Positions 23,771-31,400 of a stretch of DNA of 33,215 nucleotides are shown here, piece after piece. Source of the DNA: Actinomycetes bacterium. Its GTDB lineage: Bacteria > Actinomycetota > Thermoleophilia > BMS3ABIN01. The DNA is taken from NCBI GenBank assembly GCA_024275795.1, contig JAJRYJ010000097.1, forward strand, positions 1-33,215, in the 5' to 3' direction. Numbering within the stretch: position 1 is the first letter of the stretch; the number at the start of each line of letters is the position of its first letter. Below the pieces are notes generated by a model. The model did not search any database, had not been told where the DNA came from, and saw nothing but the letters and a program-made list of their open reading frames with translations. A program made the translations under genes and the position numbers.

Positions 23771-24258
23771 TTATCGATGAAGGTTAGCTTGTATTTTCCA
23801 ATCTGCAGCTGGTCACCGTCATATAACTTCTGCGTCTCCACCCGCGCCCGGTTGATGTACGTGCCGTTGAGGCTTCCCTGGTCCTTGATGTAATAGCCGT
23901 CGGGCTTCCTGATCAGTACAGCGTGGTTTCTTGATACCGTGATGTCATCCAGGAAGATGTCGCTCCCGGGACTGCGGCCGATGGTTACTTCCTCGCCTTC
24001 GGGCGTGAAGGTTTCGCCCTCTATCCCTCCCCCACTCCGGACCACGAGCGAAACGCCCTCATTGACAACCTCGCTGATGCTTGACAAATCATGCTCAGCG
24101 TCATCCGCGTCCAGCTTGTACCTGATGGTAGTCTGGCCCGCGTCCTCTTCCTCAGGCAGCAGGGCGCCGCACTTGATGCAGTATTTGCCCTCTTCCGTAT
24201 TCTGGTGCCCACACTCTAGACAGTAAACGTTAGTCACTGCCGGCTGCACCTCCGTCAT
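23767..24258 (-). CDS. Zinc-ribbon FHA protein, GarA-like
   Basis: This 163-residue protein has an N-terminal zinc ribbon (Cys 13, 16, 27, 30: CLECG, CIKCG), a linker with a TT pair (GQTTIRYKLD, Thr43-44) and a C-terminal FHA domain (about 90-160) with the phosphothreonine-binding residues in IGRS, SRNH and LNGTY. Mycobacterial GarA has an ETTS motif before its FHA domain that PknB/PknG phosphorylate, letting the domain bind its own tail and release metabolic enzymes. The TT pair is in the corresponding place. The ATG at 24258 overlaps the upstream gene by 29 bases; a GTG at 24237, 11 bases after GGAGG, is also possible. No kinase gene is in the window. Confidence 0.88.
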   Translation of the reverse strand: MTEVQPAVTNVYCLECGHQNTEEGKYCIKCGALLPEEEDAGQTTIRYKLDADDAEHDLSSISEVVNEGVSLVVRSGGGIEGETFTPEGEEVTIGRSPGSDIFLDDITVSRNHAVLIRKPDGYYIKDQGSLNGTYINRARVETQKLYDGDQLQIGKYKLTFIDK

Positions 24259-24505
24259 CCTTGAGGGCTTTCTGCATCTCCTCGTCCACAGCCTTGACTA
24301 CCTCGGGGCGCTCCAGTACTTCCTTGCGCCAGTCGCTGCTGGTATTGTTCCTAACATACGGTTCATTCATGGCCTCTTCGAGACTCTTGCCGTTATGGAT
24401 CTCCTGGACTATGAAGCGGATCATCCGCTCCTCGACTACGTCCACACCCATGTCTTCAAACAGGCGTTGAATCGAACGGACCATCTTGGCGATACGCTCT
24501 GGCAA
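24230..24505 (-). CDS. Conserved small helical protein
   Basis: I do not recognise a named family for this 91-residue acidic protein. It starts at a TTG with GGAGGAG 6 bases upstream. It is predicted mostly helical (MVRSIQRLFEDMGVDVVEERMIRFIVQEIHNGKSLEEAMNEPYV) with a charged C-terminal end. It lies between the rsiG-like and garA-like genes and overlaps the latter by up to 29 bases. That tight coupling, the good RBS and the lack of frameshifts make it a real gene, probably working with the FHA protein or the RsiG-like protein. There are no catalytic motifs. Confidence 0.72.
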   Translation of the reverse strand: MPERIAKMVRSIQRLFEDMGVDVVEERMIRFIVQEIHNGKSLEEAMNEPYVRNNTSSDWRKEVLERPEVVKAVDEEMQKALKDDGGAAGSD

Positions 24506-24553
24506 TTCTGGCTCCTCCCCTTTGACTTTTTTGCTGCGCGCCTGTCGCGCCTG

Positions 24554-24823
24554 CTACTTGCTTTCCGGGTTCCCGCCTATGGGGAACGGTTCCCTTCTTG
24601 ACAGGATCTCGCTGAGTTTGGTGACATCGGCGTCCGAGATAAGCGATTCACCGGAGTCTCTTTTTTTCGATAGCCGCTGCACGAGTTCGGCCCTGAGGAT
24701 ATCGATCTTGCCGTGCAGGATGCGCCGCTGGAAACTGAGCTCCTGCTCCCTGGAACAGAGCTCGCTGATCATCGATTTGAGCTCCTTGTCTGAGAGGCTG
24801 GATAATTCAGGTAGATTCTCCAC
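24554..24823 (-). CDS. RsiG-like single-motif protein (possible c-di-GMP-responsive anti-sigma factor)
   Basis: This 89-residue helical protein starts at a GTG with GGAGG 6 bases upstream. Residues 26-41 (EQELSFQRRILHGKID) fit the RsiG c-di-GMP-binding motif E-x3-S-x2-R-x3-Q-x3-D at Glu26, Ser30, Arg33 and Asp41, with His37 in place of Gln. Streptomyces RsiG has two such motifs and holds the sigma factor WhiG when c-di-GMP is bound. A Rubrobacter relative has a single motif and works as a homodimer, as this one would have to. The C-terminal part (SLISDADVTKLSEILSRR) may contact the sigma factor. No whiG-type gene or diguanylate cyclase is in the window. Family assignment is from the motif alone. 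Confidence 0.68.
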   Translation of the reverse strand: MENLPELSSLSDKELKSMISELCSREQELSFQRRILHGKIDILRAELVQRLSKKRDSGESLISDADVTKLSEILSRREPFPIGGNPESK

Positions 24824-24852
24824 TTTTTACCTCCACTTCCAGTATTTGCGTC

Positions 24853-24881
24853 ATTATATTCCCTGCCTATCCAAGGTTCAA
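24853..24881 (-). promoter_or_regulatory. Near-consensus sigma-70 promoter for the rsiG-like operon
   Basis: On the minus strand TTGAAC (24881-24876) and TATAAT (24858-24853) are separated by exactly 17 bases. The start point would be near 24846, leaving a leader of about 22 bases with a GGAGG site before the GTG at 24823. It is the strongest promoter match seen in the window and would drive the five leftward genes through apt. Confidence 0.82.
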
Positions 24882-24919
24882 CTTTAGCCTTAGCTGCACT
24901 GGCGTTGTCCGGGTCAGCT

Positions 24920-24970
24920 GCCGATAAGCAATAAAGAGGGACAGTCGGCGTAATACCCTATCGGCCTTTT
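24920..24970 (+). promoter_or_regulatory. Inverted repeat in the rsiG-mglB divergent region
   Basis: GCCGATA (24920-24926) and TATCGGC (24959-24965) form a 7-bp inverted repeat 32 bases apart, followed by CTTTTTC on the plus strand. It lies upstream of mglB. It could be an operator or a weak terminator-like leader hairpin. No clear mglB promoter boxes or Shine-Dalgarno were found. Confidence 0.3.
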
Positions 24971-24996
24971 TCAATAAATACCTACCCACTTTTGCC

Positions 24997-25500
24997 ATGA
25001 GCCAAAATCAAACAGTGAACGAATATCAGTTCAAGATCGCCAGCAGGATTCTCGAACGGCTCCGTGAAGCCATCAAACCGGACTACCTGGGGCTCGTCTC
25101 CACCGATGGCCACTCGATAACAGCCCTGTCCACCCCCGGGTTCACCGATACGGATGCGGTAGCCTCCCTGGCCGCAAGTTCCTATGCGGCGACGAGACAG
25201 CTGGCGAGGCTGGTCAGCGACAGTGATTTAACGATGATGTTCAACGAGGGAGACGAACTGAACGTCCACATTGCGCAGGTGACCGACAAGATGCTGCTGG
25301 TGGTCTGTTTCCAGCACCTTGCCGACATGGGCAGGGTGAGGCTTCTGACCAACCGGGCGCTGGGTGCGCTGGTGGACGCGATGTCAAGATATGAAGTGTC
25401 CTCGGGCAACCGCTCCAACGGCGCCTTTGCCGAGTCGGCTGACGAGGCGGTGGAAATGCTGATAGCGGAAGACGAGGAGGTGTCCGATGGCCCTGATTAA
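24997..25500 (+). CDS. mglB: Roadblock/LC7-domain protein MglB-like
   Basis: This 167-residue protein carries a Roadblock/LC7 domain at about residues 15-125, with the family pattern GLVSTDGHSITAL and LAASSYAATRQLARL and the strand MLLVVCF. In Myxococcus and Thermus, MglB is the GTPase-activating partner of the Ras-like switch MglA. Here it directly precedes an MglA-like gene and overlaps it by 14 bases, so the assignment is strongly supported by context. The C-terminal tail is acidic and probably disordered. No convincing Shine-Dalgarno precedes the ATG. Confidence 0.85.
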   Translation: MSQNQTVNEYQFKIASRILERLREAIKPDYLGLVSTDGHSITALSTPGFTDTDAVASLAASSYAATRQLARLVSDSDLTMMFNEGDELNVHIAQVTDKMLLVVCFQHLADMGRVRLLTNRALGALVDAMSRYEVSSGNRSNGAFAESADEAVEMLIAEDEEVSDGPD

Positions 25501-26071
25501 CGTCGCCGCCGGCGAGATCAATTACAAGATCGTCTATTACGGCTGCGGTCTCGGAGGCAAGACAACCAGTATTCAGTACGTGTATAAAAAGGTCAACCCC
25601 GGTATCAAGGGCAAGCTCGTATCCATCGCAACCGAGGAGGAGCGGACCCTCTACTTCGACTTCCTGCCGCTGACCCTGGGCAAGGTCAGGGGCCTGAAGA
25701 CCAGGTTTCACCTTTATACGGTTCCGGGACAGGCCCAGTACAACGCCAGCCGCAAACTCGTCATCCAGGGCGTGGATGGCATTGTTTTCGTCGCGGACTC
25801 GCAGCTCAACAGGCTGGACGATAACGTGGAAAGCTACCTCAACATGTGGGAGAACCTGGAAGACCAGGGCGACAGCCCCCTGAACCTGGGGCTTGTGCTT
25901 CAGTACAACAAGCGCGATCTGACTGATATCTTCCCCACATCGGACCTGGATGAACTGCTGAACCAGACCAACGCACCCGCCTTCGAGACCTGCGCCCTCA
26001 CCGGCGAAGGCGTATTCGAGGCCCTGAGGAACGTCAGCAAACAGGTGATCGCTAACACAGAGAAGGAATAG
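25487..26071 (+). CDS. mglA: Ras-like GTPase MglA
   Basis: This 194-residue small GTPase has the family start NVAAGEINYKIVYYGCGLGGKT, with the P-loop GCGLGGKT at residues 19-26. It also has the MglA-specific block KGKLVSIATEEERTLYFDFLPLTLG, the switch II motif TVPGQ at 77-81 and the base-recognition motif NKRD in LQYNKRDL. MglA normally sets front-rear polarity in gliding or twitching cells. In an actinobacterial chromosome without visible motility genes its output is unknown. GGAGG precedes the ATG inside mglB. Its last 20 bases overlap the 3' end of the opposing PHP gene. Confidence 0.93.
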   Translation: MALINVAAGEINYKIVYYGCGLGGKTTSIQYVYKKVNPGIKGKLVSIATEEERTLYFDFLPLTLGKVRGLKTRFHLYTVPGQAQYNASRKLVIQGVDGIVFVADSQLNRLDDNVESYLNMWENLEDQGDSPLNLGLVLQYNKRDLTDIFPTSDLDELLNQTNAPAFETCALTGEGVFEALRNVSKQVIANTEKE

Positions 26072-26678
26072 CGCCCCGCGTCTCCCCCGACAGGATGGCC
26101 TCGATCAGATCCTCCGCCCCACAGATCTGATCTGCTTCGGTCCAGCAGCGCATCAACTGGTCTGCACTGTGGCTGTCGCTGCCGCCGACCTCCGCCAGAC
26201 CGTAATGCCTGGCTATCTTCATGGCCCGCCCGGAAGCGGCGGCGTCAGGCCAGTTGCCGTTATAGATTTCGATGGCATCCACTGCTTCTGCGACGTCACG
26301 CACATGCGCATCATCAATCTCCAATCCACCGGGAATGCCGGCAAAGGGGTGCGCCCAGACCACGGCCGTTTGTTGCGGCCGCCTGTTGCGGGAGGGCAAT
26401 TCCTGTGCCGGCGCCAGGCCATCAAGAAACTCCAGGTCCGTCGCGAAGAGCAGGAAATCGCCGCGCGGCGCCGATATCTCGACACCAGCAATCATCGTGA
26501 GCTCCCGGGGGGCATCGCGGGTAATGCTGTCGAAATCTTTCATGTCACCGTGATTCGTCAGGCAGGCGCAAGCAAGACCCAGTTCGCCCAGGGCCTTCAG
26601 GTACGACCGCGTATCCATTGACGAACAGCGGCTTCCCGGCGCGGTATGCACATGGATATCCAGCTTCACGGCCGCCAC
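26052..26678 (-). CDS. PHP-domain metal-dependent phosphoesterase
   Basis: This 208-residue protein has a PHP domain with the trinuclear metal motifs: DIHVHTAPGS at the start, LTNHGD, AGVEIS, VWAHPF and GGSDSHSADQ near the C-terminus. Related stand-alone PHP proteins hydrolyse nucleoside or sugar phosphates or short oligonucleotides; the substrate here is unknown. The ORF track extends to 26897, but a GTG at 26678 with AGGA upstream gives the expected compact start (MAAVKLDIHVHT) 13 bases after the upstream gene. It ends overlapping the mglA tail on the opposite strand. Confidence 0.86.
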   Translation of the reverse strand: MAAVKLDIHVHTAPGSRCSSMDTRSYLKALGELGLACACLTNHGDMKDFDSITRDAPRELTMIAGVEISAPRGDFLLFATDLEFLDGLAPAQELPSRNRRPQQTAVVWAHPFAGIPGGLEIDDAHVRDVAEAVDAIEIYNGNWPDAAASGRAMKIARHYGLAEVGGSDSHSADQLMRCWTEADQICGAEDLIEAILSGETRGAIPSLC

Positions 26679-26691
26679 GTTTTCCTGTGCC

Positions 26692-29205
26692 CTATTCCTG
26701 GCTGTCCTGGGTGGCGATGATCTCGTCCAGCAACGCCGAATAGCGTTCAAGCAGCGACTCGGAGTCCTCTTCCGTCTTTCCTTCAGCATAGATCTCGAAC
26801 ATGGGCTCGTCGGGGGAGGGCAGCACCTGGGCCCAGCCGTTCTCGTGGAAGACCTTGATGCCATCCAGGCGGCTGACGTCCTCATCCTCGCCGACACTCT
26901 CGGAGATGGCGCGCATGGCGGCCCCCTTGAGGGACCAGGGGCAGCTCTTCGTCTTGTGGATCAACGTGGTATCCGGTATTTCTGCAACCAGCTCCGACAG
27001 CGATTTGCCCGACAGCGCCAGCAGCTCCAGTACCTTTCCCATGCTCATCAGGGCGTCATGCGCCGGCAGGAAAGCGGGGAAGATATAGTCGCCGCCGCCG
27101 GAACCGGCGAAGATGACTCCCGGCTCCATGGCTGCCTCGGTGATCGCCGCCTGCGAAACCTTTGTGCGTGTGATCTCGCAGCCCGTGCCCTCCACCAGTT
27201 CCTCTGCAAGGCTCGACACGGTGAGCGGTATGGCTATCTTGCCCTCACCCTCGGAGCGCGCCATCAGCTTGATCAGCATGAAAAGTGCCTTCTCGGGCTT
27301 GATATGTGCTCCGTTCTCGTCAACAAGGAACAGCTTCTCGGCGGCGTTATCAATATTGATGCCCAGGTCGGCGCCGGCCGATTCCACCAGTTTCTGCATG
27401 CGCGACGATTCAGCACCGAACCTGGGCGCGGCGATCGACGTCTTGTCCTCGTCAAGAAAACTGTTCAGGGCGATAATCTCAGCCCCCAGCTTCGAAAGCA
27501 TGCGGTTGGCTATCAGCGAAGCGCTGCTATAACTGTAATCGAGGACGAAGCGGAAATTGCGGGCACGGATCTTTTCCACGTCCCAGTGTTCCAGCAATCC
27601 CTGGATGTAGGCTTCGACGGAGCGGGCCGGGTAGAAAATCTGCCCGATCTCGTTATAGAAAGCTCGCCTGTAATCATGGCGGTTGTAATATTTTTCAATG
27701 TCACGTTCCGTGGCATCGGAGATGGCGTTTCCGGGAGGTTCGAAGAACAGTATCTGCATCACTTCGGGATGCCAGGCGGAGACGCGCACGTGGATGCCGC
27801 CGACGGCGTTGCCGCTGAGAAGTTCGAAGCGGTTCACGGAAGAAGGTGCGACGCGGATGTCGCGCACATTGACGCCGGTGGAGTTGAGGCCGGTCATTAT
27901 CGCTCGCTTGATCATCCGCGAGGCCGGATGTTCATCGCGGCTGCAACAGACCTGGTCACCCTTGTCGAGCGTCGTCCCATAGGCCATGGCCAGCTTCAGA
28001 GCCAGATCCGAAGTGATATCCACATTAACCAGGCCGGAGACACCGTCCTTGCCGAAGAGCATGCTGAGCGCGCGCCATTCCCAGATGATGCTTGAGAAGA
28101 CGTGGGCTCCCGCCTCGATCACCTTAAAGGGATAGACCTTGACGTTGTTGGAGATCATGCTGTGCTCGCCGATGCTGCACTCGTCGCCCAGGGCGGCGTT
28201 GGGGGAGATGGTGGCGCTGGCCTTGATATCGCAGTTCTTGCCGACGATGCAGCCGCTCACCTTGGCCCCGGAACCGATGTAAGTGTTGGAATCGACGACG
28301 CAATGGTCCGTCTCGGCGTTCTCCTTGACCACGACGTTGTTGCCCAGGATGGAGTAGGGCTGAATCTTGGCACCCTCGTCTATCTTGGCGTAGTTGCCGA
28401 TGAGCGCCGGGCCGCGGACGTTGTCGATGCTGTCCAGGTTGGTCTTCTCGCCGATGAAGATATTCTCCTTGAGCCGGATACCGGGGATGTTCACCTTGAC
28501 CTTGCCCTCGAGGGCGTCGTGGTTGGCGCGCAGGAACTGGTTGGTGTTACCGATGTCCTGCCAGTAGCCGTCACAGGGATAGCCGTACATGGGTTTGCCC
28601 TGCTCCAGTATGTCAGGGAACAGCTGCTGGCTGAAATCGTACTTGGTGTCGGCGGGTATATGCTCGAATACCTCCGGTTCCAGCACGTATATGCCCGTAT
28701 TGACATAATCGCTGAATACCTGCCCCCAGCTGGGCTTTTCCAGAAAGCGCTGGATATGGTTGTCGTCGTCGATGATGACCACTCCGAACTCCAGTGGGTT
28801 CTCCACGCTCATCAGGGCGATGGTTATCATCGACCCCTTGCTCTTGTGAAAATCGACGATCTCGGTGATGTTAAAGTCGGTAAGGGCGTCGCCGCTGATG
28901 ACCACGAAGGTCTCGTCCAGGTATTCGGCGGCGTTGCGTACGCTGCCGGCCGTTCCCAGGGGAGTCTCTTCCACCGAATAGGTAAGGTTCACCCCCAGGG
29001 CGGAGCCGTCCCCGAAATAGCCGCGGATGTTCTGTGGCAGAAAAGCGACGGTGGCCACGATATCTTTAATGCCGTGCCCGGCCAGAAGCTCGATGATATG
29101 TTCCATGCAGGGTTTGTTCACTATGGGGACCATGGGTTTGGGCTGGTTGCTGGTAAGCGGCCTCAACCTGGTCCCCTCCCCCCCTGCCATCACTACTGCC
29201 TTCAT
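26692..29205 (-). CDS. Sugar-1-phosphate nucleotidyltransferase / phosphomannomutase-like fusion
   Basis: This 837-residue fusion has an N-terminal nucleotidyltransferase (about 1-235; [21 protein letters not shown]), a left-handed beta-helix linker (about 245-370, with hexapeptides such as [13 protein letters not shown] and IGEHSMI), and a C-terminal phosphohexomutase-like domain. The mutase domain lacks a normal TASHNP phosphoserine loop (here [12 protein letters not shown]) and the DGDxDR metal loop (here [17 protein letters not shown]), so it is probably not a working mutase. The same degeneration is known in cyanobacterial members annotated as mannose-1-phosphate guanylyltransferase. GDP-mannose or another NDP-sugar is likely but unproven. 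AGGAAAGGGGACAG precedes the ATG. It is followed by the PHP gene. Confidence 0.9.
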   Translation of the reverse strand: MKAVVMAGGEGTRLRPLTSNQPKPMVPIVNKPCMEHIIELLAGHGIKDIVATVAFLPQNIRGYFGDGSALGVNLTYSVEETPLGTAGSVRNAAEYLDETFVVISGDALTDFNITEIVDFHKSKGSMITIALMSVENPLEFGVVIIDDDNHIQRFLEKPSWGQVFSDYVNTGIYVLEPEVFEHIPADTKYDFSQQLFPDILEQGKPMYGYPCDGYWQDIGNTNQFLRANHDALEGKVKVNIPGIRLKENIFIGEKTNLDSIDNVRGPALIGNYAKIDEGAKIQPYSILGNNVVVKENAETDHCVVDSNTYIGSGAKVSGCIVGKNCDIKASATISPNAALGDECSIGEHSMISNNVKVYPFKVIEAGAHVFSSIIWEWRALSMLFGKDGVSGLVNVDITSDLALKLAMAYGTTLDKGDQVCCSRDEHPASRMIKRAIMTGLNSTGVNVRDIRVAPSSVNRFELLSGNAVGGIHVRVSAWHPEVMQILFFEPPGNAISDATERDIEKYYNRHDYRRAFYNEIGQIFYPARSVEAYIQGLLEHWDVEKIRARNFRFVLDYSYSSASLIANRMLSKLGAEIIALNSFLDEDKTSIAAPRFGAESSRMQKLVESAGADLGINIDNAAEKLFLVDENGAHIKPEKALFMLIKLMARSEGEGKIAIPLTVSSLAEELVEGTGCEITRTKVSQAAITEAAMEPGVIFAGSGGGDYIFPAFLPAHDALMSMGKVLELLALSGKSLSELVAEIPDTTLIHKTKSCPWSLKGAAMRAISESVGEDEDVSRLDGIKVFHENGWAQVLPSPDEPMFEIYAEGKTEEDSESLLERYSALLDEIIATQDSQE

Positions 29206-29320
29206 CTGTCCCCTTTCCTGGTAAAGGTCTCAGTTCCTGTCGTAGAAATCCGTACCGGTGGGCAGTCCACCGCACGGCCCGTCCGCTCTGCAAGCTGAGG
29301 CAGTACGCGCGCCCGTCTTC

Positions 29321-30004
29321 CTATCCACCGGGCCGGATGCGCTCCGCTCTCAACCGGGATACTCCCTCCATCACATACAAGGCCCCGGAGAGCAGGGAGC
29401 CGGTCACTCCCACCCAGAACAACCACAGACCGATATCATAACCCCCAGGCGCAAACCCCGCCATCACCGCCACGATCGCAGCAAGCAGTATGGCGGTATA
29501 GGATTTACCCAGCCGCGATACGCGGACCACGACCCCCCGTCGCTCAAGCAACTTATACCCGAAAAGCAGAACAATATCCCGCGAAACCACCAGCGCGACG
29601 CCGGCAACGGGCAAAAGGCCCTTGATGGTGAGAGCGATCACCGCTGCCCCGATCAGAATCCTGTCCGCCAGTGGGTCGAGGATCTTCCCGGTCTCACTGA
29701 CACTGCCGGTCCTTCGAGCCAGCTGTCCATCCAGGAAATCAGTAAGCGATGCCAGAAGGAAGATCACGGTGGCTGCAAAGCTGGAGCCGTCCCCGGAAAG
29801 ACAGACCAGGATGAAGACCACCGGCGCCGCGACTATCCTTATGGCGGAAAGAGCGTTTGCCGCAGTGAACAGGTTGCCTCCGTTGTCTCTGCTTGGACAG
29901 ACCGGAGATAAGATATCACAGGAACAGCGTACAGGACACCGTTTACGGGCGCCGGCGGGTGGAGTCCGCCGGAGAGACGTCCGGGCCCTGGCGCCATGCT
30001 TCAT
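29321..30004 (-). CDS. CDP-alcohol phosphatidyltransferase (PgsA-like)
   Basis: This membrane enzyme moves a phosphatidyl group from CDP-diacylglycerol to an alcohol, most likely glycerol 3-phosphate. The catalytic motif D-x2-DG-x2-AR-x8-G-x3-D-x3-D is complete (DFLDGQLARR through GKILDPLADR). Five or six hydrophobic segments are present. The start is uncertain: the ATG at 30004 gives a 44-residue Arg/Cys-rich extension overlapping the upstream gene, while a family-like start would be a CTG at 29872 (LFTAANALSAIRIV) with GGAGG 4 bases upstream. The real N-terminus is probably near the latter. Activity in phosphatidylglycerol phosphate versus inositol phosphate synthesis cannot be told. Confidence 0.86.
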   Translation of the reverse strand: MKHGARARTSLRRTPPAGARKRCPVRCSCDILSPVCPSRDNGGNLFTAANALSAIRIVAAPVVFILVCLSGDGSSFAATVIFLLASLTDFLDGQLARRTGSVSETGKILDPLADRILIGAAVIALTIKGLLPVAGVALVVSRDIVLLFGYKLLERRGVVVRVSRLGKSYTAILLAAIVAVMAGFAPGGYDIGLWLFWVGVTGSLLSGALYVMEGVSRLRAERIRPGG

Positions 30005-30884
30005 GCTCCGCAGTCAGCCAAGCGACCCGCCCTATCACATCTTCCGCATCTTCCATGTCACCTCCGGTGCTGTAAACACAGATAATGAAAGGAGCGCCCG
30101 CCCCCCAAACGATACCAACGTCGGATACCGACCCGTCCCGAGTACCGATCTTGTGAGCGACCCTCGTCTCCTGGGCCAGATAACGCGGCAGACGGTCTTC
30201 GTCCGTCGTGCCCGTCATCAACGACAGCATCTCCTGCGTGCGCTCTTCCCCGGCGACCCTGCCACCCTCGAGTCCGAAAAGCAGCATGGCCATTTCTCGT
30301 GGCGTAAACCGGTTGTAGTAGATACTGTATCCTTCGGCCCCCAGGTTGCGTGCGTAGCTTTCCACCGCGCTATAACCAAGTCGTCTCAGCAGCATGTTCT
30401 TGGCGACATTGTCGCTCTCCTTCATCATCTTCGCGGCCAGTTCAGCGATGGTCCATGACGAACCTGGGCCCGATTCCTGGATGCTGCCGCTGCCGCCCTC
30501 GTAATCGGACCAGGTGAATGTCATCACTTCGCTTTCCGAAACCCTCCCGGTCTCGATCTCGCTGTAGAGCAGCATGAGAATGGGAACCTTGATGGTGCTG
30601 GCGCCTTCGAACCTTATATCCTCATTGATGCCGAACCCCTCTCCCGTGTCCGTCTCCAGGACGTATACACCGTAGAGACCGCCGGATCCGCTGAGGAGAC
30701 GGTCCAGGCGAAGCATGAGGCTCTCGCGGTCGAACCCCTGTGAGCGGGCGATATCCACTGCCTGCCCGCTGAATCCGACGGGAAGTTCCAGGCCCGCCTC
30801 CCGCGATACCCATGCTTCACATCCGCTCGCCGGGAGGAGGATCAACAGGATCGCTATCGTGATGAAAGCTCTATTGGCGGGCAT
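29943..30884 (-). CDS. Class A beta-lactamase-fold lipoprotein serine hydrolase
   Basis: This 313-residue protein starts at the ATG at 30884 with a lipoprotein signal peptide (FITIAILLILLPASGC, lipobox cysteine at residue 22). The serine beta-lactamase or penicillin-binding fold is shown by S96-TIK-99 (GASTIKVPI), S157-D-N (KESDNVAKN) and a KIGT in place of the KTG motif (VAHKIGTRDG). The class A general base motif ExxLN is not visible, so a true beta-lactamase is doubtful; a cell-wall peptidase or penicillin-binding role fits better. The 3' end overlaps the phosphatidyltransferase ORF, and the ORF track start at 30968 is rejected. Confidence 0.85.
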   Translation of the reverse strand: MPANRAFITIAILLILLPASGCEAWVSREAGLELPVGFSGQAVDIARSQGFDRESLMLRLDRLLSGSGGLYGVYVLETDTGEGFGINEDIRFEGASTIKVPILMLLYSEIETGRVSESEVMTFTWSDYEGGSGSIQESGPGSSWTIAELAAKMMKESDNVAKNMLLRRLGYSAVESYARNLGAEGYSIYYNRFTPREMAMLLFGLEGGRVAGEERTQEMLSLMTGTTDEDRLPRYLAQETRVAHKIGTRDGSVSDVGIVWGAGAPFIICVYSTGGDMEDAEDVIGRVAWLTAEHEAWRQGPDVSPADSTRRRP

Positions 30885-30903
30885 ACACCGCCATTTTATC
30901 AGG

Positions 30904-31260
30904 TCACTGCTCCAGTCTGCCGTTATCCCTGGACCAGGCGATGATGCCGCCGGAGAGGTTGTAAACATTTTCCAAGCCCTGCTCGCGCAGGAAGCGGCAT
31001 GCCGCCTGGGAACGGTTACCGCTGCGACAACTGATGATTATGGGCCGCGAGCCCTGGTTCCGGAGCGCCTCGATGCTGGAGCCGATCCTCCTCAAGGGGA
31101 TATGTACGGAATCGGGTATGCGCACGTAGGCGTACTCATGTGGTTCCCTCACGTCCAGGATAACCGCCTGCTCCTGTTCGACCATTCTCTGGGCCTGCCG
31201 CGAATCGAGATGACGGCAATCGTCCTGCCGCGAAAAAGCGTGACCTTGTCTGAACTTCAT
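30904..31260 (-). CDS. Rhodanese-like sulfurtransferase
   Basis: This 118-residue single-domain rhodanese carries the active-site loop CRSGNRS with catalytic Cys78 and the family pattern VILDVREPHEYAYVRIPDSVHIPL and NLSGGIIAWSRD. It could transfer sulfane sulfur to acceptors such as thiols or cyanide. GGAGG lies 4 bases before the ATG. It precedes the beta-lactamase-fold lipoprotein by 19 bases and follows a TauE/SafE permease, a family that often moves sulfur compounds, which hints at sulfur metabolism. It has an N-terminal extension of about 20 residues with one extra cysteine. Confidence 0.93.
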   Translation of the reverse strand: MKFRQGHAFSRQDDCRHLDSRQAQRMVEQEQAVILDVREPHEYAYVRIPDSVHIPLRRIGSSIEALRNQGSRPIIISCRSGNRSQAACRFLREQGLENVYNLSGGIIAWSRDNGRLEQ

Positions 31261-31400
31261 CTTTCCTCCGTCTTTCCGGTCTTTTCATTCCAACCCTTTG
31301 CCCGCGGTGGCAGGCTGACGGCACTTTTGACGCGGGGACGGTGGAAAAGATTCAAATGGGCTCCTGCTGACCCGAAACGATGGGTCTCATCCTGACCCGA
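31261..31400. other. Short gap between permease and rhodanese
   Basis: This 140-base gap holds no gene. It contains a loose 25-bp tandem duplication with CTGACCCGA at 31367-31375 and again at 31392-31400. No clear terminator or promoter was found. Confidence 0.4.

Noticed and set aside
26052-26897. Longer PHP reading frame
   Set aside because: The extra 73 residues overlap the upstream gene in another frame and are Arg/Ser-rich; the GTG at 26678 with an RBS fits better.
26845-28095. 416-residue plus-strand ORF
   Set aside because: It is the antisense shadow of the nucleotidyltransferase/mutase fusion, with no RBS, no domain and a composition typical of GC-rich antisense frames.
28102-29298. 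398-residue plus-strand ORF
   Set aside because: Also antisense to the same fusion gene; its Val/Asp/Leu repeats mirror the beta-helix hexapeptides on the real strand.
29066-29426. Small minus-strand ORFs between the fusion gene and the phosphatidyltransferase
   Set aside because: They overlap both genes, have no recognisable domain, and the 115-base gap between the real genes is adequately explained as intergenic.
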